A DNA stretch of 5,733 bases from assembly GCA_013349725.1 (NCBI GenBank), contig DUZB01000175.1:1-5733 (forward strand). Direction: 5' to 3'. Origin of the DNA: Deltaproteobacteria bacterium (GTDB lineage Bacteria; Desulfobacterota; DSM-4660; Desulfatiglandales; Desulfatiglandaceae). This document shows, piece after piece, positions 1 through 5,636 of the stretch; position 1 is the stretch's first letter, and each line of letters starts with the position of its first letter. Under the pieces are notes generated by a model. The model was not told where the DNA came from. It saw only the letters and a list, made by a program, of their open reading frames with translations, and made no database searches. Position numbers and translations under genes: made by a program.

Positions 1-317
1 ACCGGGTCCACCTGGCCAAACTCCTTCAGGAAGGCGCCAACGTCATCCTGTTGGATGAACCCACCAACGATCTGGACATAAACACCTTGCGCGCCCTGGA
101 GGAAGCCCTCGAAAACTTCGCCGGTTGCGCCGTGGTGATCAGCCACGACAGATGGTTCCTGGATCGCCTTGCCACACATATCCTCGCTTTTGAAGGGGAC
201 AGTCAGGTGGTCTTTTTCCAGGGAAACTGGACGGAATACGAAGCCGACCGAAAAAAACGCCTTGGGGCGGATGCAGCGGTTCCCACCCGTATCAAATACC
301 GACAGTTGACAAGATAA
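1..317 (+). CDS. ettA: EttA, energy-dependent translational throttle ABC-F ATPase (C-terminal fragment)
   Basis: This is the last 104 codons of an ABC-F protein; the reading frame starts at base 3 and the gene begins upstream of the window. EttA is a cytosolic ATPase that binds the ribosomal E site and gates the first steps of elongation according to the ATP/ADP ratio (family knowledge). Visible here are the helix just after the ABC signature (RVHLAKLL), the Walker B and D-loop of the second nucleotide-binding domain ([12 protein letters not shown], with the catalytic Glu) and the H-loop ([10 protein letters not shown]). The EttA-type tail follows ([21 protein letters not shown]) and ends in IKYRQLTR. 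The tail closely resembles EttA rather than Uup or the antibiotic-resistance ABC-F proteins. The full protein should be about 555 aa, so roughly four fifths lie outside. The stop codon is 9 nt before the S4-domain gene, suggesting co-transcription. Confidence 0.93.
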   Translation, partial: RVHLAKLLQEGANVILLDEPTNDLDINTLRALEEALENFAGCAVVISHDRWFLDRLATHILAFEGDSQVVFFQGNWTEYEADRKKRLGADAAVPTRIKYRQLTR

Positions 318-326
318 GGCGGAACC

Positions 327-536
327 ATGAAGCAAGAATTCAGGCTGGAGACGGAACACATTGAGCTTTCAAAACTCCTGAAAGCCACAGGTCTCTGCAG
401 CACGGGAGGAATGGCGAAAATCGTCACAACCGAGGGAAGGGTCATGGTTGATCACCAGACGGAATTTCGAAAGAGGTGCAAAATAAGAAAAGGCCAGGTG
501 GTTGAATTTGATGGCCATGTTATTGAAGTGAAGTAA
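327..536 (+). CDS. ybcJ: S4-domain RNA-binding protein, YbcJ family
   Basis: A 69-aa protein that is essentially one S4 RNA-binding domain. It carries the family pattern LSKLLKATGLCSTGG followed by AKIVTTEGRVMVD and RKRCKIRKGQVVEF. This matches E. coli YbcJ (about 70 aa) almost end to end, including the conserved ETRKRCKI-like block. S4 domains bind structured RNA, usually rRNA or tRNA; the precise role of YbcJ is not firmly established. The ATG at 327 is preceded by AAGG at 316-319 with 7 nt spacing, partly inside the ettA stop codon, which fits translational coupling to ettA. Both neighbours act on or near the ribosome. The length is normal for the family and nothing is missing. No terminator is obvious immediately after the stop; the large palindrome at 581-842 could serve. 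Confidence 0.88.
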   Translation: MKQEFRLETEHIELSKLLKATGLCSTGGMAKIVTTEGRVMVDHQTEFRKRCKIRKGQVVEFDGHVIEVK

Positions 537-542
537 ATGGGA

Positions 543-572
543 CGTAGATTTTCGCGGATAAACGCTGATTGG
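543..572. repeat. Three degenerate 10-nt tandem units
   Basis: Three consecutive units (CGTAGATTTT, CGCGGATAAA, CGCTGATTGG) share the pattern CG-N-N-GAT. They start seven bases after the S4-gene stop. From memory, repeats of the type 'cgcggat/cgcagatt' are common decayed intergenic elements in deltaproteobacterial and other environmental genomes. No coding function is seen. Confidence 0.55.
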
Positions 573-580
573 CCCTTTTG

Positions 581-842
581 TATCCTATTCAAATTCCCTG
601 GCAATGGATTATAGGTTCAGCAAACCCATTCCGCCATAAGGTCTTTTTTGCTGCCGCATCTGATTTCTATCGAGCCCCCGGTCCTTATTTGCCGGTACAA
701 CCAAGACTTGGCTTAGACCTATATTTTTTTGCAGTGTACCAGCAAATAAGAACCTCCGCCACGTGTGGAGGCGCTTTATCCAAGATGCGACAGCAAAAAA
801 GACCTTATGACTCCATTCGTGCCCGGATTTTTGAATGGGATA
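581..842. repeat. Large nested imperfect inverted repeat
   Basis: Three nested arm pairs are visible. The outer pair, 581-607 with 813-842, is imperfect. The middle pair, 635-661 with 783-809, is 27 nt with one mismatch and contains CATAAGGTC and GCAAAAAAGACC. The inner pair, 680-698 with 736-754, is 19 nt with two mismatches. A separate near-palindrome centred on CACGTG sits inside the right half at 753-771. Left-arm bases 608-634 have no partner and look like an insertion. Short open frames in both directions across it arise from the symmetry. It could act as a bidirectional terminator for the converging ettA and nuo units, be a decayed mobile element, or encode a structured RNA. I cannot separate these by eye. 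Confidence 0.75.
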
Positions 843-862
843 CGGAAAAACAAAAAAAGCTT

Positions 863-889
863 CGCGACCTTGGCGCCTTTGCGGTTCCA
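863..889. repeat. Three degenerate 9-nt tandem units
   Basis: Units CGCGACCTT, GGCGCCTTT and GCGGTTCCA follow one another. On the minus strand this reads as the 'accgcaaaggcgccaagg' type of tandem repeat that I recall as frequent in environmental bacterial genomes. It lies between the large palindrome and the MITE-like element, whose target site was taken from its last bases. Confidence 0.5.
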
Positions 890-892
890 TTT
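885..892. repeat. Left target-site duplication
   Basis: TTCCATTT directly abuts the left terminal inverted repeat and is repeated exactly at 1069-1076 next to the right one. The next bases on either side differ, so the duplication is 8 bp. Confidence 0.78.
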
Positions 893-1068
893 GGGCTTGG
901 TTCTAACGTGGTCCATTAGATTTATTTTCTTACTCATAATCTTAATCGTAATCTTAATCGGGCAGCTCTAAAATAGGCCGTAAAAGAGTAAGATTACGAT
1001 TACGATTATGACCTTCCGATCGTACTCTCGACTAATTGGATCAAGTGGGCGAAGTTAGAACCAAGCCC
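893..1068. mobile_element. MITE-like palindromic element with 15-bp TIRs and 8-bp TSD
   Basis: The element is 176 bp. Its ends are a perfect 15-bp inverted repeat, GGGCTTGGTTCTAAC at 893-907 and its complement at 1054-1068. It is flanked immediately on both sides by the 8-bp direct repeat TTCCATTT (885-892 and 1069-1076), the expected scar of transposition. Inside, hexamer arrays at 935-956 and 989-1010 pair over 22 nt with one mismatch, so the element can form a long hairpin. The arms are unequal: the spacer between TIR and hexamers is 27 nt on the left and 43 nt on the right. There is no transposase gene, so movement would need one in trans. Families that make 8-bp duplications include IS66, ISL3, IS1595 and some IS256 members; I cannot assign one. 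A related copy is at 5637-5733. Confidence 0.82.
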
Positions 1069-1076
1069 TTCCATTT
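1069..1076. repeat. Right target-site duplication
   Basis: TTCCATTT directly abuts the right terminal inverted repeat and is identical to 885-892. It lies 18 bp beyond the stop codon of the adenine deaminase homologue, so the insertion did not interrupt that gene. Confidence 0.78.
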
Positions 1077-1093
1077 AGATGAAGAGCGCGGGT

Positions 1094-2860
1094 TCATAGG
1101 CCCACGATGTCATTTTCCCTGAAGCGGTAATACCCTTTTTCCGTCATGCGGATAAAAGGGATGGCCCCCGTAGTCATGACATTCATGGTCAGGTGGGCAA
1201 AGTGCATGGTTCCCCCCAGAGCGGCGACGGACTCCTGAAAGTTTTCCAGCCTTTCCGCAATTTCCGGTATTTTCAGCTCCGAAATATATCCTGTTACACG
1301 AAGGGGCAGTTCTGACAGGAGACGCCCGTCTGCAAAGAGCGTGGCCCCTCCCTGGATTTCAATAAGGCGATTGATGGCTTGAGCAAGGTCTTCGTCATTG
1401 GACCCGATGCCGATAATTCCCCCCGCATCCCAGCACAGCGTGGTAGCAACGGCGCCGTTTTTCTGCCCCCAACCTCTCACGAAGCCCGTAAATCTATTCC
1501 CCCGTCCGGTAACCCGTTCAATAAAGACGATTTTCAAGAGGTCTTTTTCCGGATCAGCCGCTAACTGACCGTCGTGTATACGGGGCGCCGCCCTGCCCTC
1601 CCGGGTAACCAATCCGCCGGGTTGGATATCGATCGTCCTGACCATTCCGTCAGTTGCAAGAAAAGATTCCGGAATACGCAGGTCCGTCGCTGAAATCGGT
1701 TTGACCTTGACTGTATTTCTGAAAATCTCAGGATAAGGAACCTCCGGAATGGAAACGCAGACGCTTCCCTTTTCGGCAACAATCCGCCCTTTTGAAACAA
1801 CCAGATCCGGCTTCATAATGCCCGGTTCCGGAAGCAGAAGGAGATCGCCATACCGGCCGGGGGAAATCCCCCCAATCCGGTCCGCCAGACCGAAATGCTC
1901 CGCTGGATTGAGCGTGGCCATGCGGACGGCATCCATGGGTTCCAATCCCATATCAACGGCTTTCTGGACCACATCATTCATGTATCCCCGGACCATCAAA
2001 TCGGATGGATTTGCCCCATCGGTCACGAGGATAACCCTGCGGAAATCGATCTTGTCCTTGAGCGGCAGTATAATTTCCAGGTCCCGGCGGATATCTCCTT
2101 CACGAATCATGGCGTAAAGTCCAAGCTCAAGCCTGGAAATCACATCCTCCGTGGAGATCGCTTCGTGGCATGATCCAGCACCCGCTGCCACATAGGCGGC
2201 TAATTTCGGGCCAAATGCCCCTGCACTGTGCCCTTCAACCGATTTTCCGGCTGCCAGGGTATCCTGCATTAAATCCAGGACGCGGCTGTCCCGGGTCAGA
2301 ATGGCGCCCTGCCAGAAAGATTCTCCCAGCCCCATCACTCGATGATCCTTCAATAAATTGGACAACTGATCTCTGGTAATATGAAGGGCTTCAGAGGAAT
2401 GGCTGAGAGAAACCATGGGGGGGATAAGGGCATAAATTTTGACGGGCCGATCTTCAATCTGGTCCAGAAATGCCTCCACCCCTTTCGCGCCCAAAATAAA
2501 GGCCTGGCTCTCCACTTCCGTAAAAAACGTCGTAACACCACAGGGTATGGCGTACGTAAGGAAATCGGCGATATTCCAGTAGGTAATGAGGTGCGTGTGC
2601 GCATCGATAAATCCCGGACACAGGATACGACCGTCGGCCTCAATAACTTTTGTATTTTTTCCAATGGTATGCTCGGCATCCGGCCCCACATAGGCTATCC
2701 ATTCATCCACCATGGCCACGGATCGACGGGGGATCATGCGGCCCGTATACACATCCATCAGGACTCCGTCCCTGACGACCAGGTCGGCGGGATGCTTTCC
2801 AAGAGCGGTGTCGATCAATTTTCGTACATTTTTTTTCGTTTCCAATAGGTTAGTCGGCAT
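1094..2860 (-). CDS. ade: Adenine deaminase-family amidohydrolase (divergent)
   Basis: A 588-aa cytosolic amidohydrolase with the Ade layout: a small N-terminal beta domain (about 1-80), a TIM-barrel metallohydrolase domain (about 81-345) and the adenine-deaminase C-terminal domain (about 440-588). Ade converts adenine to hypoxanthine plus ammonia for purine salvage. Family features seen are PGFIDAHTH (H88, H90), GLGE (E180), EGHSAG (H211), CHEA (H232), the following LGLYAMIREG stretch, VTDG (D281), ATLNPAEHFGL and GSNDEDLAQAINRLIE near the C-terminus. Several signatures I recall for true Ade differ: HIESS after the HxH is HLITY, DPHE is EVES, TDD is TDG, and the C-terminal HDSHN is WDAGG. 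Substrate is therefore uncertain; another purine or a related cyclic amidine is possible. The ATG at 2858-2860 has GAAGG directly against it, an unusually short spacing, but an in-frame TGA 6 nt upstream excludes an earlier start. It lies 97 nt after nuoC. Confidence 0.85.
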   Translation of the reverse strand: MPTNLLETKKNVRKLIDTALGKHPADLVVRDGVLMDVYTGRMIPRRSVAMVDEWIAYVGPDAEHTIGKNTKVIEADGRILCPGFIDAHTHLITYWNIADFLTYAIPCGVTTFFTEVESQAFILGAKGVEAFLDQIEDRPVKIYALIPPMVSLSHSSEALHITRDQLSNLLKDHRVMGLGESFWQGAILTRDSRVLDLMQDTLAAGKSVEGHSAGAFGPKLAAYVAAGAGSCHEAISTEDVISRLELGLYAMIREGDIRRDLEIILPLKDKIDFRRVILVTDGANPSDLMVRGYMNDVVQKAVDMGLEPMDAVRMATLNPAEHFGLADRIGGISPGRYGDLLLLPEPGIMKPDLVVSKGRIVAEKGSVCVSIPEVPYPEIFRNTVKVKPISATDLRIPESFLATDGMVRTIDIQPGGLVTREGRAAPRIHDGQLAADPEKDLLKIVFIERVTGRGNRFTGFVRGWGQKNGAVATTLCWDAGGIIGIGSNDEDLAQAINRLIEIQGGATLFADGRLLSELPLRVTGYISELKIPEIAERLENFQESVAALGGTMHFAHLTMNVMTTGAIPFIRMTEKGYYRFRENDIVGL

Positions 2861-2929
2861 CCTTCATGTATAGGTTTATAGTTTTTCTGTCTCTTTGGTT
2901 TTCCCGCCTTTCAGATCGGGATCTACGAC

Positions 2930-2953
2930 AGGTGTCGGGTGTCAGGTTTCAGC
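2930..2953. repeat. Degenerate 8-nt tandem repeat in the nuoC-ade gap
   Basis: Three units (AGGTGTCG, GGTGTCAG, GTTTCAGC) follow one another just after the nuoC stop. The pattern resembles the 'gtgtcagg' tandem repeats that I recall in several deltaproteobacterial spacers. No strong intrinsic terminator was found in the 95-nt gap, so ade may be co-transcribed with nuoABC. Confidence 0.45.
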
Positions 2954-2955
2954 GT

Positions 2956-3471
2956 CTACTCACGTTCGTCCTTGATGGGCGCAAAATACAAAAAGTCTGG
3001 ATCCTGTTCCACAATGTCTCCCGGGACTATGAAATCTCGCAGAGGGATTTTAGCCTCTTCCGCCTTGAGCAGGGGATGGGAATCCATCTCCTCCGGCAAC
3101 AGGAGCGGCGAGGGATCAGGGTTGCCGGAAAATACAATTCCAAAGAAGTCGGAAGTTTCCCTTTCGTGCCACTCGGCGCCCTTGTAAATATTGCTGATAG
3201 AGGGAATTACGCCTTTTTCATGAGGAACGATGATATGCAGGGCCACCCTCCCCGGCTCTGTGAAATGATCAAAATGGTATAGGACCATCAATCCGTCGCT
3301 GCCGTCCACGGCCGTAATATCTTCGAGAAAAAATTCGTGTGTATACAATCTCTTCGCGGCATCCTGTATGGCCTCGGGCTCCAGAAAAATAGAGACGGTT
3401 TTTCCTGTACCATCGTAGGAGCACTCTGCTCTGCACAAATTCTTCAGTCCGTCCAGCCATTTCCTGTTCAT
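2956..3471 (-). CDS. nuoC: NADH-quinone oxidoreductase subunit C (NuoC, 30-kDa subunit)
   Basis: A 171-aa hydrophilic subunit of the peripheral arm of complex I, sitting next to NuoD and NuoB near the quinone site. It carries no cofactor. The 30-kDa signature is at residues 95-125: [18 protein letters not shown], then FSGNPD and LLLPEE, followed by HPLLK (133-137). The usual 'DLRRILL' after the signature is replaced by DPSPLLL, a mild divergence. I start at the ATG at 3469-3471 because it overlaps the nuoB stop as ATGA and has GAGG/AGGG purine stretches just upstream; an upstream TTG at 3492 would add seven residues. The protein is a single NuoC, not the NuoCD fusion of E. coli, yet no nuoD follows. 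It belongs to the DUF481-nuoABC-ade unit. Confidence 0.93.
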   Translation of the reverse strand: MNRKWLDGLKNLCRAECSYDGTGKTVSIFLEPEAIQDAAKRLYTHEFFLEDITAVDGSDGLMVLYHFDHFTEPGRVALHIIVPHEKGVIPSISNIYKGAEWHERETSDFFGIVFSGNPDPSPLLLPEEMDSHPLLKAEEAKIPLRDFIVPGDIVEQDPDFLYFAPIKDERE

Positions 3472-3986
3472 GCCCTGGCCTCGGGCCACCAACGTTTGCC
3501 GGATATCTTCTTTTGGAGTTCAAACAATCCTTCGAGGAGAGCCTCCGGCCTGGCAGGACAACCCGGCACGTAGATATCCACAGGGATGAGCTGATCCACC
3601 CCTTCAACAATGGAGTATTGTCCCTCAAACTTGAAGGGCCCACCGGAAACAGCACAGTTGCCCATGGCAATGACCCATTTGGGAGCAGGCATCTGTTCGT
3701 AAAGCCTCACGATGGCGGGCGCCAGCTTTCTGGTCACCGTTCCCGCAACGATCATGAGATCCGACTGGCGCGGTGAAGCCCTGAATACCTCTGCTCCAAA
3801 ACGGGCAATATCAAACCTTGCCATCCCCACGGCCATCATCTCTATGGCGCAGCATGCAAGCCCGAAGGTCAGAGGCCAGAGGGACATGGCCCGGCACACA
3901 TTCATGATTTTTTCGGCTAATTCCAGCCTGATCAGGGGAGGATCAACGTGCCCGACGGCATTTCCATTTAGATTTTCTTCGGCCAT
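3468..3986 (-). CDS. nuoB: NADH-quinone oxidoreductase subunit B (NuoB, N2 iron-sulfur subunit)
   Basis: A 172-aa subunit that binds cluster N2, the last [4Fe-4S] cluster before quinone in complex I. All four ligands are present: the tandem cysteines C45-C46 in [12 protein letters not shown]111 in MGNCAVSGG and C143 in [12 protein letters not shown]. The stretches [20 protein letters not shown] and [11 protein letters not shown] are typical of bacterial NuoB. The ATG at 3984-3986 has AAGGGG at 3994-3999 with 7 nt spacing and lies 19 nt inside the end of nuoA. The stop overlaps the nuoC start as ATGA. Intact ligands and normal length indicate a functional subunit. Homologous small subunits of group 4 hydrogenases share this fold, but the NuoA and NuoC neighbours make complex I the clear reading. 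Confidence 0.96.
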   Translation of the reverse strand: MAEENLNGNAVGHVDPPLIRLELAEKIMNVCRAMSLWPLTFGLACCAIEMMAVGMARFDIARFGAEVFRASPRQSDLMIVAGTVTRKLAPAIVRLYEQMPAPKWVIAMGNCAVSGGPFKFEGQYSIVEGVDQLIPVDIYVPGCPARPEALLEGLFELQKKISGKRWWPEARA

Positions 3987-4342
3987 CTGAAAACCCCTTT
4001 TGCCCAGAAAAAAACTATGGCCAACGCTAACACAAAAAGAAACAGAAACACCTTGAAAAAAGCGGAAAAGCCAATGGTCTCTCCATAAGCTGCCGCCACG
4101 GGAAAGAGATAGAGGACATCCACCTCAAAGGCAAGAAAGATCAGCGCGTAGATGGCATAATTGATATGGAAGCGGATCCAGGCGCCCTGAATGGGGGGCA
4201 TGCCACATTCATAGGGCATTCCTATCTGCCGGTTCCGCGCCCGGGGCGAGAGGAAAAATGCGGAAGCCAGGGCGCCTCCGGCCATAAGAATACCCACGGC
4301 AAAAAAAAGAAGTATAGAAAGGTGCAACCAGGAAAAAACCAT
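3968..4342 (-). CDS. nuoA: NADH-quinone oxidoreductase subunit A (NuoA)
   Basis: A 124-aa inner-membrane subunit of complex I (ND3 homologue) with three predicted transmembrane helices at about residues 8-31, 62-81 and 95-114. The loop between helices 1 and 2 holds PYECGMPP (43-50), the conserved ECG motif whose cysteine lies near the quinone cavity. Helix 2 holds [10 protein letters not shown] (72-81), including the conserved acidic residues. I chose the ATG at 4340-4342; neither it nor the in-frame TTG at 4351 has a strong ribosome-binding site. A GAG within the upstream heptamer repeat is 9 nt before the TTG, so that start (127 aa) remains possible. The gene follows the DUF481 gene after 43 nt and overlaps nuoB by 19 nt, consistent with one transcript. 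Confidence 0.94.
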   Translation of the reverse strand: MVFSWLHLSILLFFAVGILMAGGALASAFFLSPRARNRQIGMPYECGMPPIQGAWIRFHINYAIYALIFLAFEVDVLYLFPVAAAYGETIGFSAFFKVFLFLFVLALAIVFFWAKGVFRWPKKI

Positions 4343-4359
4343 GATAACCAATCACAATT

Positions 4360-4387
4360 ACTCGTCACTCGTCACTCGTCACTCGTC
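4360..4387. repeat. Perfect heptanucleotide tandem repeat, 4 copies
   Basis: Four exact copies of ACTCGTC (GACGAGT on the coding strand) span the end of the DUF481 gene and the spacer before nuoA. The TGA stop of the DUF481 gene lies in the first copy as transcribed, so copy-number change would leave that protein intact but alter the distance to nuoA. Each copy carries a GAG that could serve as a weak ribosome-binding site. Confidence 0.9.
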
Positions 4388-5504
4388 AATACTGCCATCC
4401 CAGCTTGAAAAGAATCCGCGAGTCATAATGCAGCTTCCCGTCCGCAGGCTGGTTGACCCAGTCGTAATTGTATTGAAGAGAAGTAAATATATGGTAGATC
4501 AGGGGTATACGAATTCCTGTCCGCGTAATGGCTCGCCAGTTCTCGCTATCCCGCAAACTGATGTTTAAATCGTCATGGTGGAAAAACTGCAGATGTTCTT
4601 TAAAGAACCACATATCAAAGTCAAGAGCCCAGAAGGCCGCCGCGAAGCTCCGGGAATCCTCGCCACCCAGGAAATTCTGGGGTTTGCTGTAATACTCCAT
4701 TGCGTAGGAAGGCCCTAATTTAAAGGTCAGATTTTTCTCCTCGGAACGCCAGAACTGATAACCCGCGCCTGCCGATAAGGCGCCCAAGAAATTCAAATTG
4801 GAGAATTTATCCTGCTGTCCGCGCGCATTTCCGAAAAGATACCATTTCTCGTTTAGGAATCGGTTGTAATCGAAATTTCCCAGTGCCTTATTTTCAGTTT
4901 CCACTCCCTTATTTTTTTCGAAATATCCCTCCCCGTAAAGGGCCATACGATGGGGGAATTTCTGAAGGCCAACGGTTACATCCCCGGTAAAGCTCTGTTT
5001 GTCGGTATTTCCCTGCTGGTAGTCAACCCCTGCACTGGCGTTGCCTGACCATACCCAGCTTGGGGGAGGTTTGGGAGGCGACATGCTGGATACCTTTGGC
5101 AAGGCAATAGGTTCCGAGGGTGGTCCACCTTCCGGTTGCAGGATGAGAACGCCGTCTTCCCCTTTTACCGCCCTGCCCGTAAGCGTTTCTTTATCGGGGA
5201 GCGAAACTTCCAGCGTTTCATCCGAAGTAAGCCGTTCCACCTGATCCCAGGCAATCGTGATTTTGCCGGCATAAGGGGTTTCAAAGACCAGTTTGCCTGA
5301 ACCCATGGAAATGATCTTCCCTTGCAGTCGATCTCCATTCTTCATGATGATTTCATCCGCCCTTGCCTCATCAATAGACCATCCGGCAATAGAGCAAAGG
5401 AAAAAAACAACCGCAAAAACGATTCGGAAAAACATGGCGGTAAAGAGTCTGTTTCTTATGATTTCTTCGTGGTTTGCAACAGTGGACCTTGACTTCATTT
5501 TCAT
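4386..5504 (-). CDS. DUF481 (YdiY-like) outer-membrane beta-barrel protein
   Basis: A 372-aa exported protein. Residues 1-49 form a signal peptide with a long positively charged n-region (1-27), a hydrophobic core (FAVVFFLCSIAGW) and a likely cleavage after ARA (A49). Residues 50-140 form a soluble domain with two KNGDRLQGKI-like segments (about 55-64 and 103-111, the second as PDKETLTGR) and IAWDQVERL, typical of the N-terminal part of these proteins. A proline-rich linker (143-148) leads to the DUF481 barrel (about 150-372), starting WSGNASAGVDYQQGNTDKQ. Alternating amphipathic strands follow, ending in LFKLGWQY with a terminal aromatic residue as expected for BAM insertion. The start at 5504 has GGAGG (5516-5520) at 11 nt; ATG codons at M3 and M24 are alternatives, but M24 lacks a binding site. 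Family function is unknown; nothing links it mechanistically to complex I. Confidence 0.87.
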   Translation of the reverse strand: MKMKSRSTVANHEEIIRNRLFTAMFFRIVFAVVFFLCSIAGWSIDEARADEIIMKNGDRLQGKIISMGSGKLVFETPYAGKITIAWDQVERLTSDETLEVSLPDKETLTGRAVKGEDGVLILQPEGGPPSEPIALPKVSSMSPPKPPPSWVWSGNASAGVDYQQGNTDKQSFTGDVTVGLQKFPHRMALYGEGYFEKNKGVETENKALGNFDYNRFLNEKWYLFGNARGQQDKFSNLNFLGALSAGAGYQFWRSEEKNLTFKLGPSYAMEYYSKPQNFLGGEDSRSFAAAFWALDFDMWFFKEHLQFFHHDDLNISLRDSENWRAITRTGIRIPLIYHIFTSLQYNYDWVNQPADGKLHYDSRILFKLGWQY

Positions 5505-5515
5505 CCTAACAAAAA

Positions 5516-5520
5516 CCTCC
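5516..5520 (-). promoter_or_regulatory. Ribosome-binding site of the DUF481 gene
   Basis: GGAGG on the minus strand lies 11 nt before the ATG at 5504. The spacing is slightly long, but the match to the anti-Shine-Dalgarno sequence is strong and decides the start in favour of M1 over M3 or M24. Confidence 0.6.
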
Positions 5521-5597
5521 AGATAAAGATTTTACCGATGACTCGCAGGCTTCCCTAACGATTCAAGCGGCCGACAGCATTCAGCAAATTGGACCGG

Positions 5598-5626
5598 AGT
5601 ATAGCGGCCCAACCTGCAGGTGTCAA
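5598..5626 (-). promoter_or_regulatory. Near-consensus sigma70 promoter of the DUF481-nuoABC(-ade) unit
   Basis: On the minus strand a -35 box TTGACA (5621-5626, exact consensus) and a -10 box TATACT (5598-5603, one mismatch) are separated by exactly 17 bp. Transcription would start near 5591, giving a leader of about 87 nt. A second TTGACA lies directly upstream (5627-5632), forming TTGACATTGACA, but its spacing to the -10 is 23 bp and unlikely to work. No operator or riboswitch was recognised in the leader. The strong match suggests high basal expression without an activator. Confidence 0.75.
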
Positions 5627-5636
5627 TGTCAAAACC

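Noticed and set aside
813..823. Target-site duplication for the 581-842 palindrome (CCATTC at 626-631 and 813-818)
   Set aside because: The match does not abut the ends of the palindrome, and the right copy is itself part of the outer arm.
569..919. Open frame of 116 codons on + strand in the spacer
   Set aside because: It runs through the palindrome and repeat blocks, has no ribosome-binding site or recognisable domain, and the symmetric arms produce a similar open frame on the other strand (609-890).
765..971. 68-codon + strand frame with a hydrophobic tail
   Set aside because: The hydrophobic tail is only the translation of the AATCNT hexamers, and the frame crosses the insertion boundary of the MITE-like element.
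935..1010. CRISPR-like array from repeated hexamers
   Set aside because: The units are six bases with no spacers and lie inside a palindromic element; no cas gene is present.
2381..2848. 155-codon + strand frame
   Set aside because: It lies fully antisense to the adenine deaminase homologue, whose protein sequence has clear family motifs.
2903..2920. Possible intrinsic terminator after nuoC
   Set aside because: The CCCG...CGGG stem is only four pairs and no T run follows in the direction of transcription.
2866..3282. 138-codon + strand frame with VSGVRFQ-like segment
   Set aside because: It is mostly antisense to nuoC; the VSGVRFQ segment is the 8-nt tandem repeat read as codons.
3712..3990. 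92-codon + strand frame
   Set aside because: It is antisense to nuoB, which has all four cluster ligands.
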